NCBI GenBank assembly: GCA_012838505.1
Contig: DUPD01000012.1
Span: 1 to 50,244, forward strand
Direction: 5' to 3'
Length of the DNA stretch: 50,244 nucleotides
Source of the DNA: Bacilli bacterium
GTDB lineage: Bacteria > Bacillota > Bacilli > Bacillales > Amphibacillaceae
The notes beneath the pieces are model-generated. The model searched no databases and had not been told where the DNA came from. It was given only the letters and a program-made list of their open reading frames with translations. The translations under genes and the position numbers were made by a program. This document shows, one piece after another, positions 1 to 7,799 of this stretch. How positions within the stretch are numbered: position 1 is the stretch's first letter; every line of letters starts with the position of its first letter.

Positions 1-2
1 AT

Positions 3-128
3 GGTGAGTACTTTGAAACGCAAGCTGATTTGGATTTAGGATTATTTGATTATGTCAATTGGTACAATAACGTTCGTATCCATGGGTCGCTAGGTTATCT
101 GACTCCAAAGGCATACAAGGAGCAAATG
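3..128 (+). pseudogene. IS3-family transposase (OrfB), C-terminal remnant
   Basis: The frame open from base 3 reads as the end of an IS3/IS150-type integrase-core transposase. The segments FDYVNWYNNVRIHGSLGYLT and PKAYKEQ are the usual C-terminal signature (YNxxRxHxSLGYLTP). The gene enters from outside the window, so only its last 40 or so residues are visible. Family resemblance ends near base 125, where the sequence becomes the 3' part of an Rpn-type gene read on the other strand. The element end therefore probably lies there, and its insertion cut the Rpn gene. The frame stays open by chance to 218. Whether the element is complete outside the window cannot be told. Confidence 0.85.
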
Positions 129-499
129 AAATTGGGATCAACATCTTTTTTCAACATCTCTACTGCAACTTTTCTCACACCTATCTCTTTTCCAATCTCC
201 TTCCCTTTCTCTTCATAAGAAATTGGAATCTCAAAGATTTGATCTGCTTCTGGCAATTTGCTTACTTCGTCCATCAATTGTTCCTCCTCTTGTTCGGTTA
301 GTTTTAAATAAGATTCGAAAAAACCGTAAATTAAGCGTTGTCTGGCTGGGTCGAGCTCCATTCGAGTAATCATTCGTAAAAATTCCTTTTTAACTTCAAT
401 CCGTTCTTCTTTTTGATAGCCCATTTCGCTAAGTAGTGCTGCTGCGACGGGGTTGTCTGAGCGGATATAGTCGCGCCAATTCATTTTTCGTAAATGTAA
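124..499 (-). pseudogene. Rpn-family (PD-(D/E)XK) recombination-promoting nuclease, fragment
   Basis: The translation is close to residues 120 to 240 of the longer paralogue at 11845-12630: NWRDYI, a SDNP-AAALLSEMGY segment, EVKKEFLRMITRM and SYEEKGKEIGKEIG. Homology starts at LHLRK just before the ATG at 484; the N-terminal catalytic half is gone and a stop lies directly upstream. The 3' end is replaced by an IS3 remnant at about base 124, so the last 20 residues are lost. An in-frame ATG at 274, preceded by GGAGGA about 7 bases upstream, matches the internal start discussed for the 11-12.6 kb cluster. The full fragment is surely not a working nuclease. A short C-terminal product from the internal start is possible but would carry a foreign tail. 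Confidence 0.8.
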
Positions 500-885
500 T
501 GCATATTACTTGCGCAACCCTTTAAAAATTATTTAATTATAATGAGGAAACAGTTTTATCTACATTGATTGATTTTATAATAAATTAATATGATTTATGT
601 TGACAGTACAGATTATCTGCCAGGATTATTTGATAATTTGTCTTCCCATTTGTAATTAATTTATCAGCTTCGATTTGTAAGTTTGCAAATTGAGGCTGTT
701 TTTTGGTGTTCATGCAAATTTGATGTTTATTTTGTGTTAAACTATTTTTAAGAATGTTCATCCTAAAATTAATTTAAAAACATGCTCTCACTTGGCGTGA
801 CTTGCAATTTTATCATGACCGCCAGATTCTCGTAGGTGAATTTTTAACGAATAATGATTAAATAGATGTGAAAGGGTGATGGGTA
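500..885. other. Intergenic stretch without a recognised gene
   Basis: AT-rich sequence with stops in all frames. I see no convincing RNA gene, repeat or terminator. The last 60 bases presumably hold the promoter of the next gene, but no clear -35/-10 pair stands out. Confidence 0.5.
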
Positions 886-1986
886 ATGCAAATAGCATTG
901 ACTGGGAAATTAGCGAAGGCGATGGGGGTTGAGTTAGAGCCTGTTAATGACGAGCAAAATCCACTGTTTACTTGGACGGCAAATTGGACGACAGTCTGGG
1001 ATAATCGGAGGGCGGAGGATTTGCTTGTTTTGGTGAATCATGCGACTCGGTTTACTGTGGCGGTTTATCAGGTTAAACGAAAAGATCTGAAGGGTATGCC
1101 GGAAATGATCAAACGGGCGATTGCTAATACGTTGTTGTATATGAACATAAACCCTGAGATAGTCGAGGAATATATGGCTTTGTGTGGTGATGTGACGTTT
1201 ACTCGCAATAGTAATCGAAAGGCAGCTGCATGGGTAACAAGAGCGGGGTTGGATACTTCAGTGTATATTGGCGATGAGTATAATGGGGTTGAAAAGATGT
1301 TCCGTGATACGGTTGGTGCGTCAAATAATTATCTTATTGTCAACTTTTCAGGTAAGTCTGGTGATGGATTTTATCCTTATCAGAAAATGATTAGTGCTTT
1401 AACTGAATTGACTGGAAAGCAGGCTTATAAATATCGTGCTTTTGAATTAATGGTTACGCTTGATTTAGATGTGTATCAAGCAGAGCGAAGAATCATTGTG
1501 CCTGCTGATTTAGAATTTACGAGGCTGCATGAGGTGTTGCAGTCTGTGTTTGGTTGGAGGAATTACCACTTATATGATTTTACTTTTTTTGATGAGAAAA
1601 GTGAGCGAACAACGGTCTTAACGGAGCCGCTTGATGAGTATTGGCCTGGTGATGAAGAGATTGTTTTAATCGAGGGTCGTGTTTTAGCTGACTTTATGCC
1701 AGAGCATGGGACGATGGTTTATACGTATGATTTGGGGGATAACTGGGAGCATGAGATTGAGCTTTTGCGTGTGATCGAAAATTACGATCAGGAATCACCT
1801 TATTTGCTTGAAGCGAGTGGTCAAACGCCGCCTGAAGATGTTGGTGGTGTTGGAGGATTTGTGGCGTTCCGTGAGATTATGCTGAATCCTGATCATCCTG
1901 ACTATGAAAGAATGAAAGAATGGGCAAGGTTTTGGTCACCTGAGCTGCAGGATTGGGAAATGCGTTCTAGGGCCATTCGTGTATGA
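886..1986 (+). CDS. DUF6933 plus pRiA4b ORF-3-like protein
   Basis: A 366-residue two-domain protein. Residues 1 to about 150 match the DUF6933 pattern (MQIALTGKLAKAMG start, then DNRRAEDLLVLVNHATRF). Residues about 180 to 355 match the plasmid pRiA4b ORF-3 family, with the diagnostic YTYDLGDNWEHEIEL, a PPEDVGGVGGF segment and a W-rich end. The pRiA4b ORF-3 domain occurs as a passenger of mobile elements and as a stand-alone gene; its biochemical role is unknown. The start is the ATG after GAAAGGGTGATGGGTA. The gene stands alone, with about 150 bases before vanZ. Third codon positions are rich in G and T, as in several other genes of this part of the window. Family assignment is firm, function is not. 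Confidence 0.85.
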   Translation: MQIALTGKLAKAMGVELEPVNDEQNPLFTWTANWTTVWDNRRAEDLLVLVNHATRFTVAVYQVKRKDLKGMPEMIKRAIANTLLYMNINPEIVEEYMALCGDVTFTRNSNRKAAAWVTRAGLDTSVYIGDEYNGVEKMFRDTVGASNNYLIVNFSGKSGDGFYPYQKMISALTELTGKQAYKYRAFELMVTLDLDVYQAERRIIVPADLEFTRLHEVLQSVFGWRNYHLYDFTFFDEKSERTTVLTEPLDEYWPGDEEIVLIEGRVLADFMPEHGTMVYTYDLGDNWEHEIELLRVIENYDQESPYLLEASGQTPPEDVGGVGGFVAFREIMLNPDHPDYERMKEWARFWSPELQDWEMRSRAIRV

Positions 1987-2142
1987 TGGGGTAATTCAGG
2001 TTAAAGGTAGCGATTCAATGGATGATTTCATCTGAAAGTGTAGTAAAGTAATCGAAAATGAGATTCGTTGCGGTTAAATAAAAACAGACTCAATCTGGGT
2101 TATTGTTAATCTAAGTAATTAAGGAATAGGTGTGTTTAGTCA

Positions 2143-2586
2143 ATGATGAGAAGAGTAATTTCATGGTTACTGGTCATTTTGTGGATGGGATTAATTTTTT
2201 ATCTATCCCACCAGCCTGCTGTCGAATCAGCTAATTTAAGTTCGGGGATTATGGAAAGAATTCTTGTCTTGATTGACAGGGTAATAGTGGGTCTGAGAAT
2301 TGATCCAGATCATTTTCATTTTATCATTCGAAAGAGCGCTCATTTTATTGCTTATTATATTCTAGGTATATTAGTTATCAATGCTTTAAAAACTAGTAGA
2401 ATGATGAGTCTAAGGAGCATTTTTATTGGCTTGGCGATCTGTGTTCTATTTGCGATATCAGATGAAGTCCATCAACTATTTGTTCCTGGAAGAGCTGGGC
2501 AAGTGATGGATGTCGTGATTGATTCGACAGGTGCGATTGCGGGGATAAGTGGATATTTAGGGTTGGAAAAGTTGTTGAGAGATTGA
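2143..2586 (+). CDS. VanZ family membrane protein
   Basis: A 147-residue integral membrane protein with about four hydrophobic segments (near residues 5-22, 65-82, 92-108 and 122-140). It carries the VanZ signatures: SHQPA after the first helix, RKSAHFIAYYILG in the middle, and DEVHQLFVPGRAGQVMD followed by DSTGA near the end. VanZ of Tn1546 gives low-level teicoplanin resistance by an unknown mechanism; most chromosomal homologues have no demonstrated role. The length is normal for the short single-domain form. Nothing around it suggests a vancomycin-resistance cluster, so I would not infer resistance. A wall-anchor relic and a terminator follow. Confidence 0.85.
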   Translation: MMRRVISWLLVILWMGLIFYLSHQPAVESANLSSGIMERILVLIDRVIVGLRIDPDHFHFIIRKSAHFIAYYILGILVINALKTSRMMSLRSIFIGLAICVLFAISDEVHQLFVPGRAGQVMDVVIDSTGAIAGISGYLGLEKLLRD

Positions 2587-2636
2587 GTGTTTCGATTGAA
2601 AAAAGCCTCTGTTTGTTACCAGCTGATCCTGAATGA

Positions 2637-2819
2637 GTAGATCCTAAGCCAACAGATCCAGATTCAACTGCGATTGATAAAACAGGAACTGGTGGTTTAG
2701 GTACGCTTCCTGCCACTGCTACAAATCAGTTTAGTATAATGTTAATTGGCTTGGCGCTATTAGTCGTTGAAGCCATTACCGCAGTTATCGTACGTAAAAA
2801 AACGAGAAAATCTGAATAA
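2637..2819 (+). pseudogene. Wall-anchored surface protein, C-terminal relic with LPATA sorting signal
   Basis: Reading from 2637 gives a Pro/Asp-rich spacer (VDPKPTDPDSTAID), then LPATATN, a hydrophobic stretch of about 20 residues and the basic tail RKKTRKSE before TAA. This is the full layout of a sortase signal. A TGA at 2634-2636 interrupts the same frame (PADPE before it), and no start codon or body of a surface protein lies upstream, so only the extreme 3' end survives, directly after vanZ. The motif is LPXTA, not LPXTG. The GH5 relic at 29.8 kb ends in LPQTATN, which suggests LPXTATN is the true signal in this organism. Confidence 0.75.
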
Positions 2820-2861
2820 CCTGAAATAGAGATTGGTTCTATGTTTCATCCCTTATATGTG

Positions 2862-2912
2862 AAAATGAGTCACTGGAATGTTGAATTCCGGAGGCTCGTT
2901 TTTTTATTTTTT
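2862..2912 (+). terminator. Rho-independent terminator
   Basis: The arms AAAATGAG and CTCGTTTT enclose a nearly continuous inner stem around GGAAT/ATTCC with a GTTG loop (one A-A mismatch, a few G-T pairs). A T-rich run follows. It ends the vanZ/anchor-relic unit. Confidence 0.8.
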
Positions 2913-2924
2913 TTATAAATAAGC

Positions 2925-2953
2925 TATACAAATAAAAAAAAGTGATGTATAAT
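2925..2953 (+). promoter_or_regulatory. Candidate sigma-A promoter for the 46-residue ORF
   Basis: TATAAT at 2948-2953 with TATACA 17 bases upstream (4 of 6 matches to TTGACA). It lies about 105 bases before the small ORF at 3060. Confidence 0.4.
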
Positions 2954-3059
2954 AAAAATAAGAACAAATGTTCTATAGAGGGGAATTCTATCTATTTAAT
3001 AGTTGAAAGACAGTTACAATATAAATTGAAAATAATAAAGGTGAGATGGAGGAAGGCAA

Positions 3060-3200
3060 ATGGCGATCTTTAAGCAGTTGAACAATTTCTTTTTTGGTAG
3101 TGATTCAATATCTATAAGTGATTTCATTTGGTTTTATTTCGCAAATTCAGCATTTCTGATCATTGGCTTAATTTATCTCGTTTTGAGTATAACTTTTTAA
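3060..3200 (+). CDS. Small single-helix membrane protein (46 residues)
   Basis: An ORF of 46 codons starting MAIFKQLNNFFFG. A strong ribosome site (GATGGAGGAAGG) ends a few bases before the ATG. Residues about 26-45 form one hydrophobic helix (FANSAFLIIGLIYLVLSITF), and the N-terminal half is mildly amphipathic. I do not recognise a family. A promoter-like pair lies upstream, and the ATP-grasp gene starts about 150 bases downstream on the same strand behind its own promoter-like sequence. The good ribosome site and compact design make real translation likely. A role with the ATP-grasp enzyme, for example as a modified peptide, is only a guess from position. Confidence 0.5.
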   Translation: MAIFKQLNNFFFGSDSISISDFIWFYFANSAFLIIGLIYLVLSITF

Positions 3201-3285
3201 TTGGAAAGTGATTATTAGTATAAAAATAATCAGACATTGTATGAATGTTTTGTGGAGTTTAAATACAGCTATCATATGTATTATT

Positions 3286-3313
3286 TTGAAGTTACTTTTG
3301 TGTAGAGTATAAT
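3286..3313 (+). promoter_or_regulatory. Promoter of the ATP-grasp gene
   Basis: TTGAAG at 3286-3291, a 16-base spacer and a perfect TATAAT at 3308-3313, about 40 bases before the chosen start. Confidence 0.55.
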
Positions 3314-3352
3314 GAATATACATCTAATACAATTTATGAAGGAATGATACAT

Positions 3353-4333
3353 ATGACATTGAAATATATAGACGTAGTAGATAGAACGTTAAGTTATGGT
3401 GATCAATTACTTGTTGAAGAGGCGATTAGGCGCGGGGTGGCTATCGAGATTTTAGCTGATGGCGATTTTAAAATGTCGCACCCGAGCAAGAGTTATATAA
3501 TCCATGACGGGATCGTGACTCATTCATATAATACGGAGTTGGCTAGGATAACGATGGATATGAAAGAAGTGACGAGCAGGTTACTTAAGAGCAATGGTTT
3601 TAATGCGCCTGAAAATACTGTTTTCCCAAAAACAGATATCGATCGAGCTTGGAAATGGGCGGAACCAATTTTGCCCGTTGTATTGAAGCCGTACGACGGT
3701 AAGATGGGTGAGTTGGTTTTTGTTAATATTGACACGTATGATGAATTTAAATCGTGTTTTGAAAAGATTGCAGCAGAAAATGATGAAGTTTTGGTTGAGA
3801 AGTTTTTAGAAGGTAAAGAATTTCGTTTTACTTTTGTCAATGGAGAAATTGTTGGTATTGTTAATCGCGTCCCAGCGAATGTGGTTGGTGATGGCGAACA
3901 TACTATAAAAGAATTGATTGAATTGAAGAATGCGGAGCGTAAGCGAATTGCTAATCCGATTCATAAATTTTTGGAGATGAATGAGGAAACTGAGCGGGTA
4001 CTTAAAAAGCATGGTTATACTTATGAATCCGTTCCAGCTAAAGAGACGATCGTTAATTTACGGGATAATTCGAATATCTCAACGGGTGGTGATGCGATTG
4101 ATGTCACTGCTGAGATAAGCGTAGATACGATCGAGTATATTAGACAAGCGATGCTTTCGATTCCTGGTGTGAAAGCAGCGGGTGTAGATGTGTTGATTAA
4201 TGGTGATGATGTAAGCATCATTGAAGTGAACTTGGATCCGATGATCACACTCCACCATTTCCCATGGGTTGGAGAAGAGATTGATGTGGCGGGTAAGGTC
4301 ATTGATGGGATGTTTCCGGAGACAGTGAAGTAG
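3353..4333 (+). CDS. ATP-grasp ligase, GshF/cyanophycin-synthetase-like
   Basis: A 326-residue protein whose middle and end are an ATP-grasp fold: LPVVLKPYDGKMGELVFVNI (ATP-binding lysine and loop), EVLVEKFLEGKEFRF (the usual VEKfl.G.eyR strand), RVPANVVGDGEHTIKELIE, and the Mg-binding IIEVNLDPMITLHH near the end. The GDGEHTI..LI segment is typical of the glutathione-synthetase half of GshF and of cyanophycin synthetase. The enzyme probably joins an amino acid or peptide carboxylate to an amine using ATP; the substrate is unknown because the partner domains of GshF and CphA are absent. I chose the ATG at 3353, not 3344, because AAGGA lies 9 bases before it but only 1-2 before 3344. It is monocistronic between its own promoter and a terminator. 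Confidence 0.75.
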   Translation: MTLKYIDVVDRTLSYGDQLLVEEAIRRGVAIEILADGDFKMSHPSKSYIIHDGIVTHSYNTELARITMDMKEVTSRLLKSNGFNAPENTVFPKTDIDRAWKWAEPILPVVLKPYDGKMGELVFVNIDTYDEFKSCFEKIAAENDEVLVEKFLEGKEFRFTFVNGEIVGIVNRVPANVVGDGEHTIKELIELKNAERKRIANPIHKFLEMNEETERVLKKHGYTYESVPAKETIVNLRDNSNISTGGDAIDVTAEISVDTIEYIRQAMLSIPGVKAAGVDVLINGDDVSIIEVNLDPMITLHHFPWVGEEIDVAGKVIDGMFPETVK

Positions 4334-4380
4334 ATTTAAGTATTTGGTTATTGTAACTGCTGTTATCGTATAAATTACGC

Positions 4381-4420
4381 AACCCAGATTTGTGGATTAC
4401 CACAAGTCTGGGTTGTTTTT
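4381..4420 (+). terminator. Rho-independent terminator after the ATP-grasp gene
   Basis: AACCCAGATTTGTGG and CCACAAGTCTGGGTT form a 15-bp stem with one G-T pair and an ATTA loop, followed by GTTTTTAT. Confidence 0.9.
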
Positions 4421-4483
4421 ATAGAAAAAGGGGTATCTATAACATAAATAAGTCGTTGTTTGTGTAGGGGAGAGGATTAGGTT

Positions 4484-4680
4484 ATGCTGGCTTTGATTAT
4501 TATAAGCATTATTATTTTAATGACGATGGGCCATTTGCTAGTGAGGGTTGACCACGTAGAAAAGTCAGATGTGATTATCGTGTTGAGTGGGTTTGATGGT
4601 AGATTAGAGCATGGGATTAATCTGTTTAAAGAGGGTTATGGGGATTATTTGATGCTATCAAATTCAGATGATTTTGATGA
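4484..4680 (+). pseudogene. DUF218 (YdcF/SanA-like) protein, N-terminal fragment
   Basis: The ATG at 4484 has a good ribosome site (GGGGAGAGGA). The product begins with a membrane helix (residues 2-22), then SDVIIVLSGFDGRLEHGINL and YLMLSNSDDF, the start of a DUF218 domain (VLxGxxxxR, LxxxG, ilLS). The full domain needs about 150 residues, but this frame ends after 70 at TAA 4694-4696. From about 4680 the sequence belongs to a GIY-YIG gene in another frame. It looks like the product of a deletion that joined two genes. Confidence 0.65.
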
Positions 4681-4940
4681 AGAGGTTTTACAATAATAAG
4701 TCTAAGGATTTATACTATGTTGGGCAGGCTAGGCAAGTACTTAGTCGGGTGAACAGTCATTTTACTGGTCGCGGTAATGGTGATGTTTATGCGGACTATA
4801 AGTATGGTGATCAGTGGACGATTAAGATGATTGCATTTGAGAAAAGTGGGTTTAAGTCGTTAAATGAGCTTGAGTGGCATGCGATTGATACATTTGATGC
4901 TTATCAGAAGGGCTATAATAAAACAAGGGGGAACAGGTGA
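4680..4940 (+). pseudogene. GIY-YIG nuclease family protein, 5'-truncated
   Basis: The frame carries LYYVGQARQVLSRVNSHF, a TGRGNGDVY segment and a C-terminal LNELEWHAIDTFDAYQKGYN. This is the body of a small GIY-YIG domain protein with the YVGQ half of the motif and the following Arg. The GIY half and the start codon are missing; the ATG at 4668 belongs to the DUF218 part. With the first catalytic tyrosine region gone it is probably inactive. An ATG-led fusion product of 90 residues is possible but has no good ribosome site. Confidence 0.6.
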
Positions 4941-5024
4941 GTGTTTTACTTTTGACCATTCATCAAAATAGTGTAATGAAACAGGGGAAGCCAGTTTTAA
5001 CTGAGCTCCCCTAAATAAATATCC

Positions 5025-7190
5025 TCACTTATTATTCCTTTTATTAAAGACTAATTTACTCAAGTAAAGTATGGGATCATCCTCAGTCATACTACTGTCT
5101 ACATATGATGGTTTTTCTCGTAACAGTGCTGATAGTTGGAGTAGGGATGATGTGAGTTTTTCGCGTTTAGTTTCGCTGATGCTGAATTCGACTCCGTATT
5201 CGAAAATATTTTTTTTGATTTCTCTGCTCCAAACGATTCTTCCTGCTAGGTTATAGTGTTCGCCGAGTAGTTGCAGGTCAAATCCGTAGACGATATCCTT
5301 ATTTGTTGGGAGGATCAGGTAACTAGCAAATTTGATGCCACCTGGCCCGATGTTCTGAATTAAGATTTTCGTGTTTCGTTCTAGGCTTATTTCTTTTTCT
5401 TGGATTGAGAGTATTTTCATTCCAGCAAGTAATGAGCTTGGTAATGTCAGGCGGAAGCATTTTCGTCGATCTAAGCGTCTTACTTCATTGTCATTGCTCG
5501 GTGTGGCGTACTTCATTTGAAACCATTTTAACATTTCTTGACTGGAAATAGAGGGGCTGAAGTAATAGCCTTGGATTTCATCGGCTCCCATTTTTCGAAT
5601 CATGTCAAATTGTTTACGTCGTTCGACGCCTTCAACGACTGTTTTCACTTGTAGGCGACTGCAAAGGTCGAGTAGTGATTTTATGATAATTTGTTGTTTT
5701 TTGTTATTTTCTAAGTCATCAATTGCTTGCCGGTCAATTTTAACAGTATTAAAGTTGTAGTGGACAAGGTCATAAATGGATGAAAAGCCATCTCCCATGT
5801 CATCTAGAGCTAAGCGCGTACCAAGACTTTGGATCTTTTTGATTGTATTTACCAGAATTTCATCGTATTTAAGTTTTGTTTCTTCGGTTATTTCGATTTC
5901 TAATTGTTCAGGATCAACTTTATGTCTATTTAATGTCTTCTTAATATTATCATATAAGTGTGGTATTAAGAAGTTCTCTGGCGCTAAATTTATCGCCACT
6001 TTTGGATTTGGTACACCAGCGTCTTCCCATATTCTTAGTTGCTTGATTGCTTTGCCGATCACGAACGTGGTGATGTTTTCGCCTAAGCCTAGGTCTTGTG
6101 CCAGTGGGATGAATTCATTAGGTGGGACGTTCCCCCAAATTGGATGTTTCCAGCGCAATAGTGCTTCAGCTCCGGTCACTTCTAATGTCTTCACATTAAT
6201 TTGTGGTTGGTATTCTAAATAAAATTCGGCGTTTTGAATGCTTTGAAATAAGTCAGCTGTGAGTTGGGATTGTCTCAATAGATCAATGCTATTGTCTTGA
6301 ATGTAGAAGCCTATCCTTCCAGGCCCCAACTCGACAGCATTAATTGTTGCAATTGTCGTGTGCTTGATTAAATCAACAACATTCTCACCATCATTTGGAT
6401 ATATTCCAATCCCGACATTTGCGGTTAAGTGAACTTTTTGTTGATTAATTGTCATTGATTCTTGGACGACTTCAATCAATTGTTTAGCAATTTCATGGAT
6501 ATTTTCACTTTTTTGAATGATCGCGTACCATCCGTCAGTATATGAGTGGAACAGAAAGCCTTTATCGAACATAAATTGATTGAGTCTTCTTGACGTTTCG
6601 AGTAAGATTTGCTCTGCTACCTCATGGCCAAGTGTCGTTAAAATATTAGCGTATGTCGGAATAATAACTTTGAATAGTGTGAATTTACGTTTCTTTTGTT
6701 TGTTTTCATCGATTATTTTTTGCAAAAACTTTCTTCCGTAGATGAGGTTAGGTAAGTTTGTGTACTCGTCTTGATGATTCGGAATTTTATTGTTTTCCGG
6801 GTTGCCGATTTCTCTTCTTTCGCTAACGAATCCAGCAGCAAACTCTAAGTCATTCTGTTCGTCTTCAATTGCAACGATTGTCGTATCAAACCAGATTGAG
6901 TCACCATTTGGTAGACCAATAAAATAGGAGTGGAAAAATTCTGTTTTCTCTTTAAGTGTTTCTTGCAGATCTTTTAAATCATGTGAAGAAGTTTTTTCAA
7001 TTAGGCGGTAGATTTCTCTTTTCGTGATCTTTTTATTTGTGATCAATTTAAGTTGATCCATTAATTTATTCGAGATAAAGATGAAGTCTTCATTCCTCAT
7101 ATCCCAAAGCCAGACAGATAAATGAGCTTTGTTAATAAACTGAGTAAGTGAGTTCAATTTGAGTGAATTGGATTTATCTAAACTAAGCAT
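5025..7190 (-). CDS. PAS-GGDEF(degenerate)-EAL-PilZ c-di-GMP phosphodiesterase
   Basis: A 721-residue cytoplasmic signalling protein with no membrane helices. Order of parts: PAS-like sensor (about 15-125), GGDEF fold (145-300), EAL domain (317-560), PilZ (570-690). The GGDEF site reads YTDGW at residues 218-222, so it cannot make c-di-GMP. The EAL part keeps the family's metal and catalytic positions: E342 in AEALLRW, N401, E433, D463-D464, K484, E520 in VVEGVE and Q540. It should therefore hydrolyse c-di-GMP to pGpG. PilZ has the RxxxR element at residues 575-580 (RRKCFR) and NIGPGG in place of the usual D/NxSxxG. A cre-like box sits 31 bases upstream of the start, which suggests control by CcpA. 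The gene is monocistronic. Confidence 0.9.
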   Translation of the reverse strand: MLSLDKSNSLKLNSLTQFINKAHLSVWLWDMRNEDFIFISNKLMDQLKLITNKKITKREIYRLIEKTSSHDLKDLQETLKEKTEFFHSYFIGLPNGDSIWFDTTIVAIEDEQNDLEFAAGFVSERREIGNPENNKIPNHQDEYTNLPNLIYGRKFLQKIIDENKQKKRKFTLFKVIIPTYANILTTLGHEVAEQILLETSRRLNQFMFDKGFLFHSYTDGWYAIIQKSENIHEIAKQLIEVVQESMTINQQKVHLTANVGIGIYPNDGENVVDLIKHTTIATINAVELGPGRIGFYIQDNSIDLLRQSQLTADLFQSIQNAEFYLEYQPQINVKTLEVTGAEALLRWKHPIWGNVPPNEFIPLAQDLGLGENITTFVIGKAIKQLRIWEDAGVPNPKVAINLAPENFLIPHLYDNIKKTLNRHKVDPEQLEIEITEETKLKYDEILVNTIKKIQSLGTRLALDDMGDGFSSIYDLVHYNFNTVKIDRQAIDDLENNKKQQIIIKSLLDLCSRLQVKTVVEGVERRKQFDMIRKMGADEIQGYYFSPSISSQEMLKWFQMKYATPSNDNEVRRLDRRKCFRLTLPSSLLAGMKILSIQEKEISLERNTKILIQNIGPGGIKFASYLILPTNKDIVYGFDLQLLGEHYNLAGRIVWSREIKKNIFEYGVEFSISETKREKLTSSLLQLSALLREKPSYVDSSMTEDDPILYLSKLVFNKRNNK

Positions 7191-7220
7191 ATTAAATGCC
7201 TCCTTGGAAAGAAAAAGGTA

Positions 7221-7234
7221 TTATAACGCTTTCA
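7221..7234 (-). promoter_or_regulatory. cre-like box upstream of the EAL/PilZ gene
   Basis: On the minus strand this reads TGAAAGCGTTATAA, 13 of 14 matches to TGWAANCGNTNWCA, and it lies 31 bases before the start codon at 7190. That position suits repression by CcpA. Confidence 0.5.
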
Positions 7235-7528
7235 TTTATGGTCTGTTTAAATTTTCAAGGAATACAATCGATACTTTTGCTCCGATGTCCTCCTTAATAG
7301 ACTTTTATGTATGTCATTTAACTCTAGATTACCATAATTGTTGTCATGATGGTAGAAATACTGTATATACATTGTCAAGATTGCATTAAATTCATTTAAA
7401 ATTCGAATTGTGAGAATTTTATATGAACGCCAAGCCTTTTTACATTGACTATTTGGAAGTGATTTAAAATCTAAAGTATCTGTGATAAAGCGATCTCAGA
7501 CAAATAATTTCAAAAGATAGGTGTTTAT

Positions 7529-7753
7529 ATGTCAAAACGAAAAAAACATAAAGATCAAGAAAAAGAAGCAAGTTTGTGGGAAGAAAGTGATGAGACATTT
7601 GTTTATATTGCTGGTTACACTTCAGGAGGTGTCCCTTACGGTGTTACCTGGGAAGAATGGGATGAATTATATGATGAAGGTTATCCTGGGGGAAATATCC
7701 ATCATAAAGATACAAATAGACTAGCTATTGCTGATAAAGATCTTCCGTTTTAA
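7529..7753 (+). CDS. Small hypothetical protein (74 residues)
   Basis: The protein starts MSKRKKHKDQEKEASLWEE and continues with FVYIAGYTSGGVPYGVTWEE. It is hydrophilic, highly charged at the N-terminus and without membrane segments. The ATG has GATAGGTG about 8 bases upstream. I recall similar short proteins annotated as hypothetical in Bacillaceae but know no function. The frame starting at 7521 overlaps it and is a shadow: its translation is Lys- and Leu-rich and lacks such a motif. A phage- or defence-related role cannot be supported from sequence. Confidence 0.6.
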   Translation: MSKRKKHKDQEKEASLWEESDETFVYIAGYTSGGVPYGVTWEEWDELYDEGYPGGNIHHKDTNRLAIADKDLPF

Positions 7754-7799
7754 TGATAATCTTTGTTTATGTATAAAAATGGAAGTTGAAAGAGTTTAA

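Noticed and set aside
2143-2586. VanZ as glycopeptide resistance determinant
   Set aside because: No vanHAX, vanRS or transposon context; stand-alone VanZ homologues are common in Bacillota.
2423-2716. 97-codon minus-strand ORF over vanZ and the anchor relic
   Set aside because: Low-complexity shadow of the relic's Pro/Asp spacer and of vanZ; no start signal.
5776-6222. 148-codon ORF opposite the EAL gene
   Set aside because: Complement of conserved EAL codons; no domain and no initiation signal.
7521-7724. 67-codon ORF overlapping the 74-residue gene
   Set aside because: The 7529 frame has the better ribosome spacing and a conserved-looking sequence; the two cannot both be main products.
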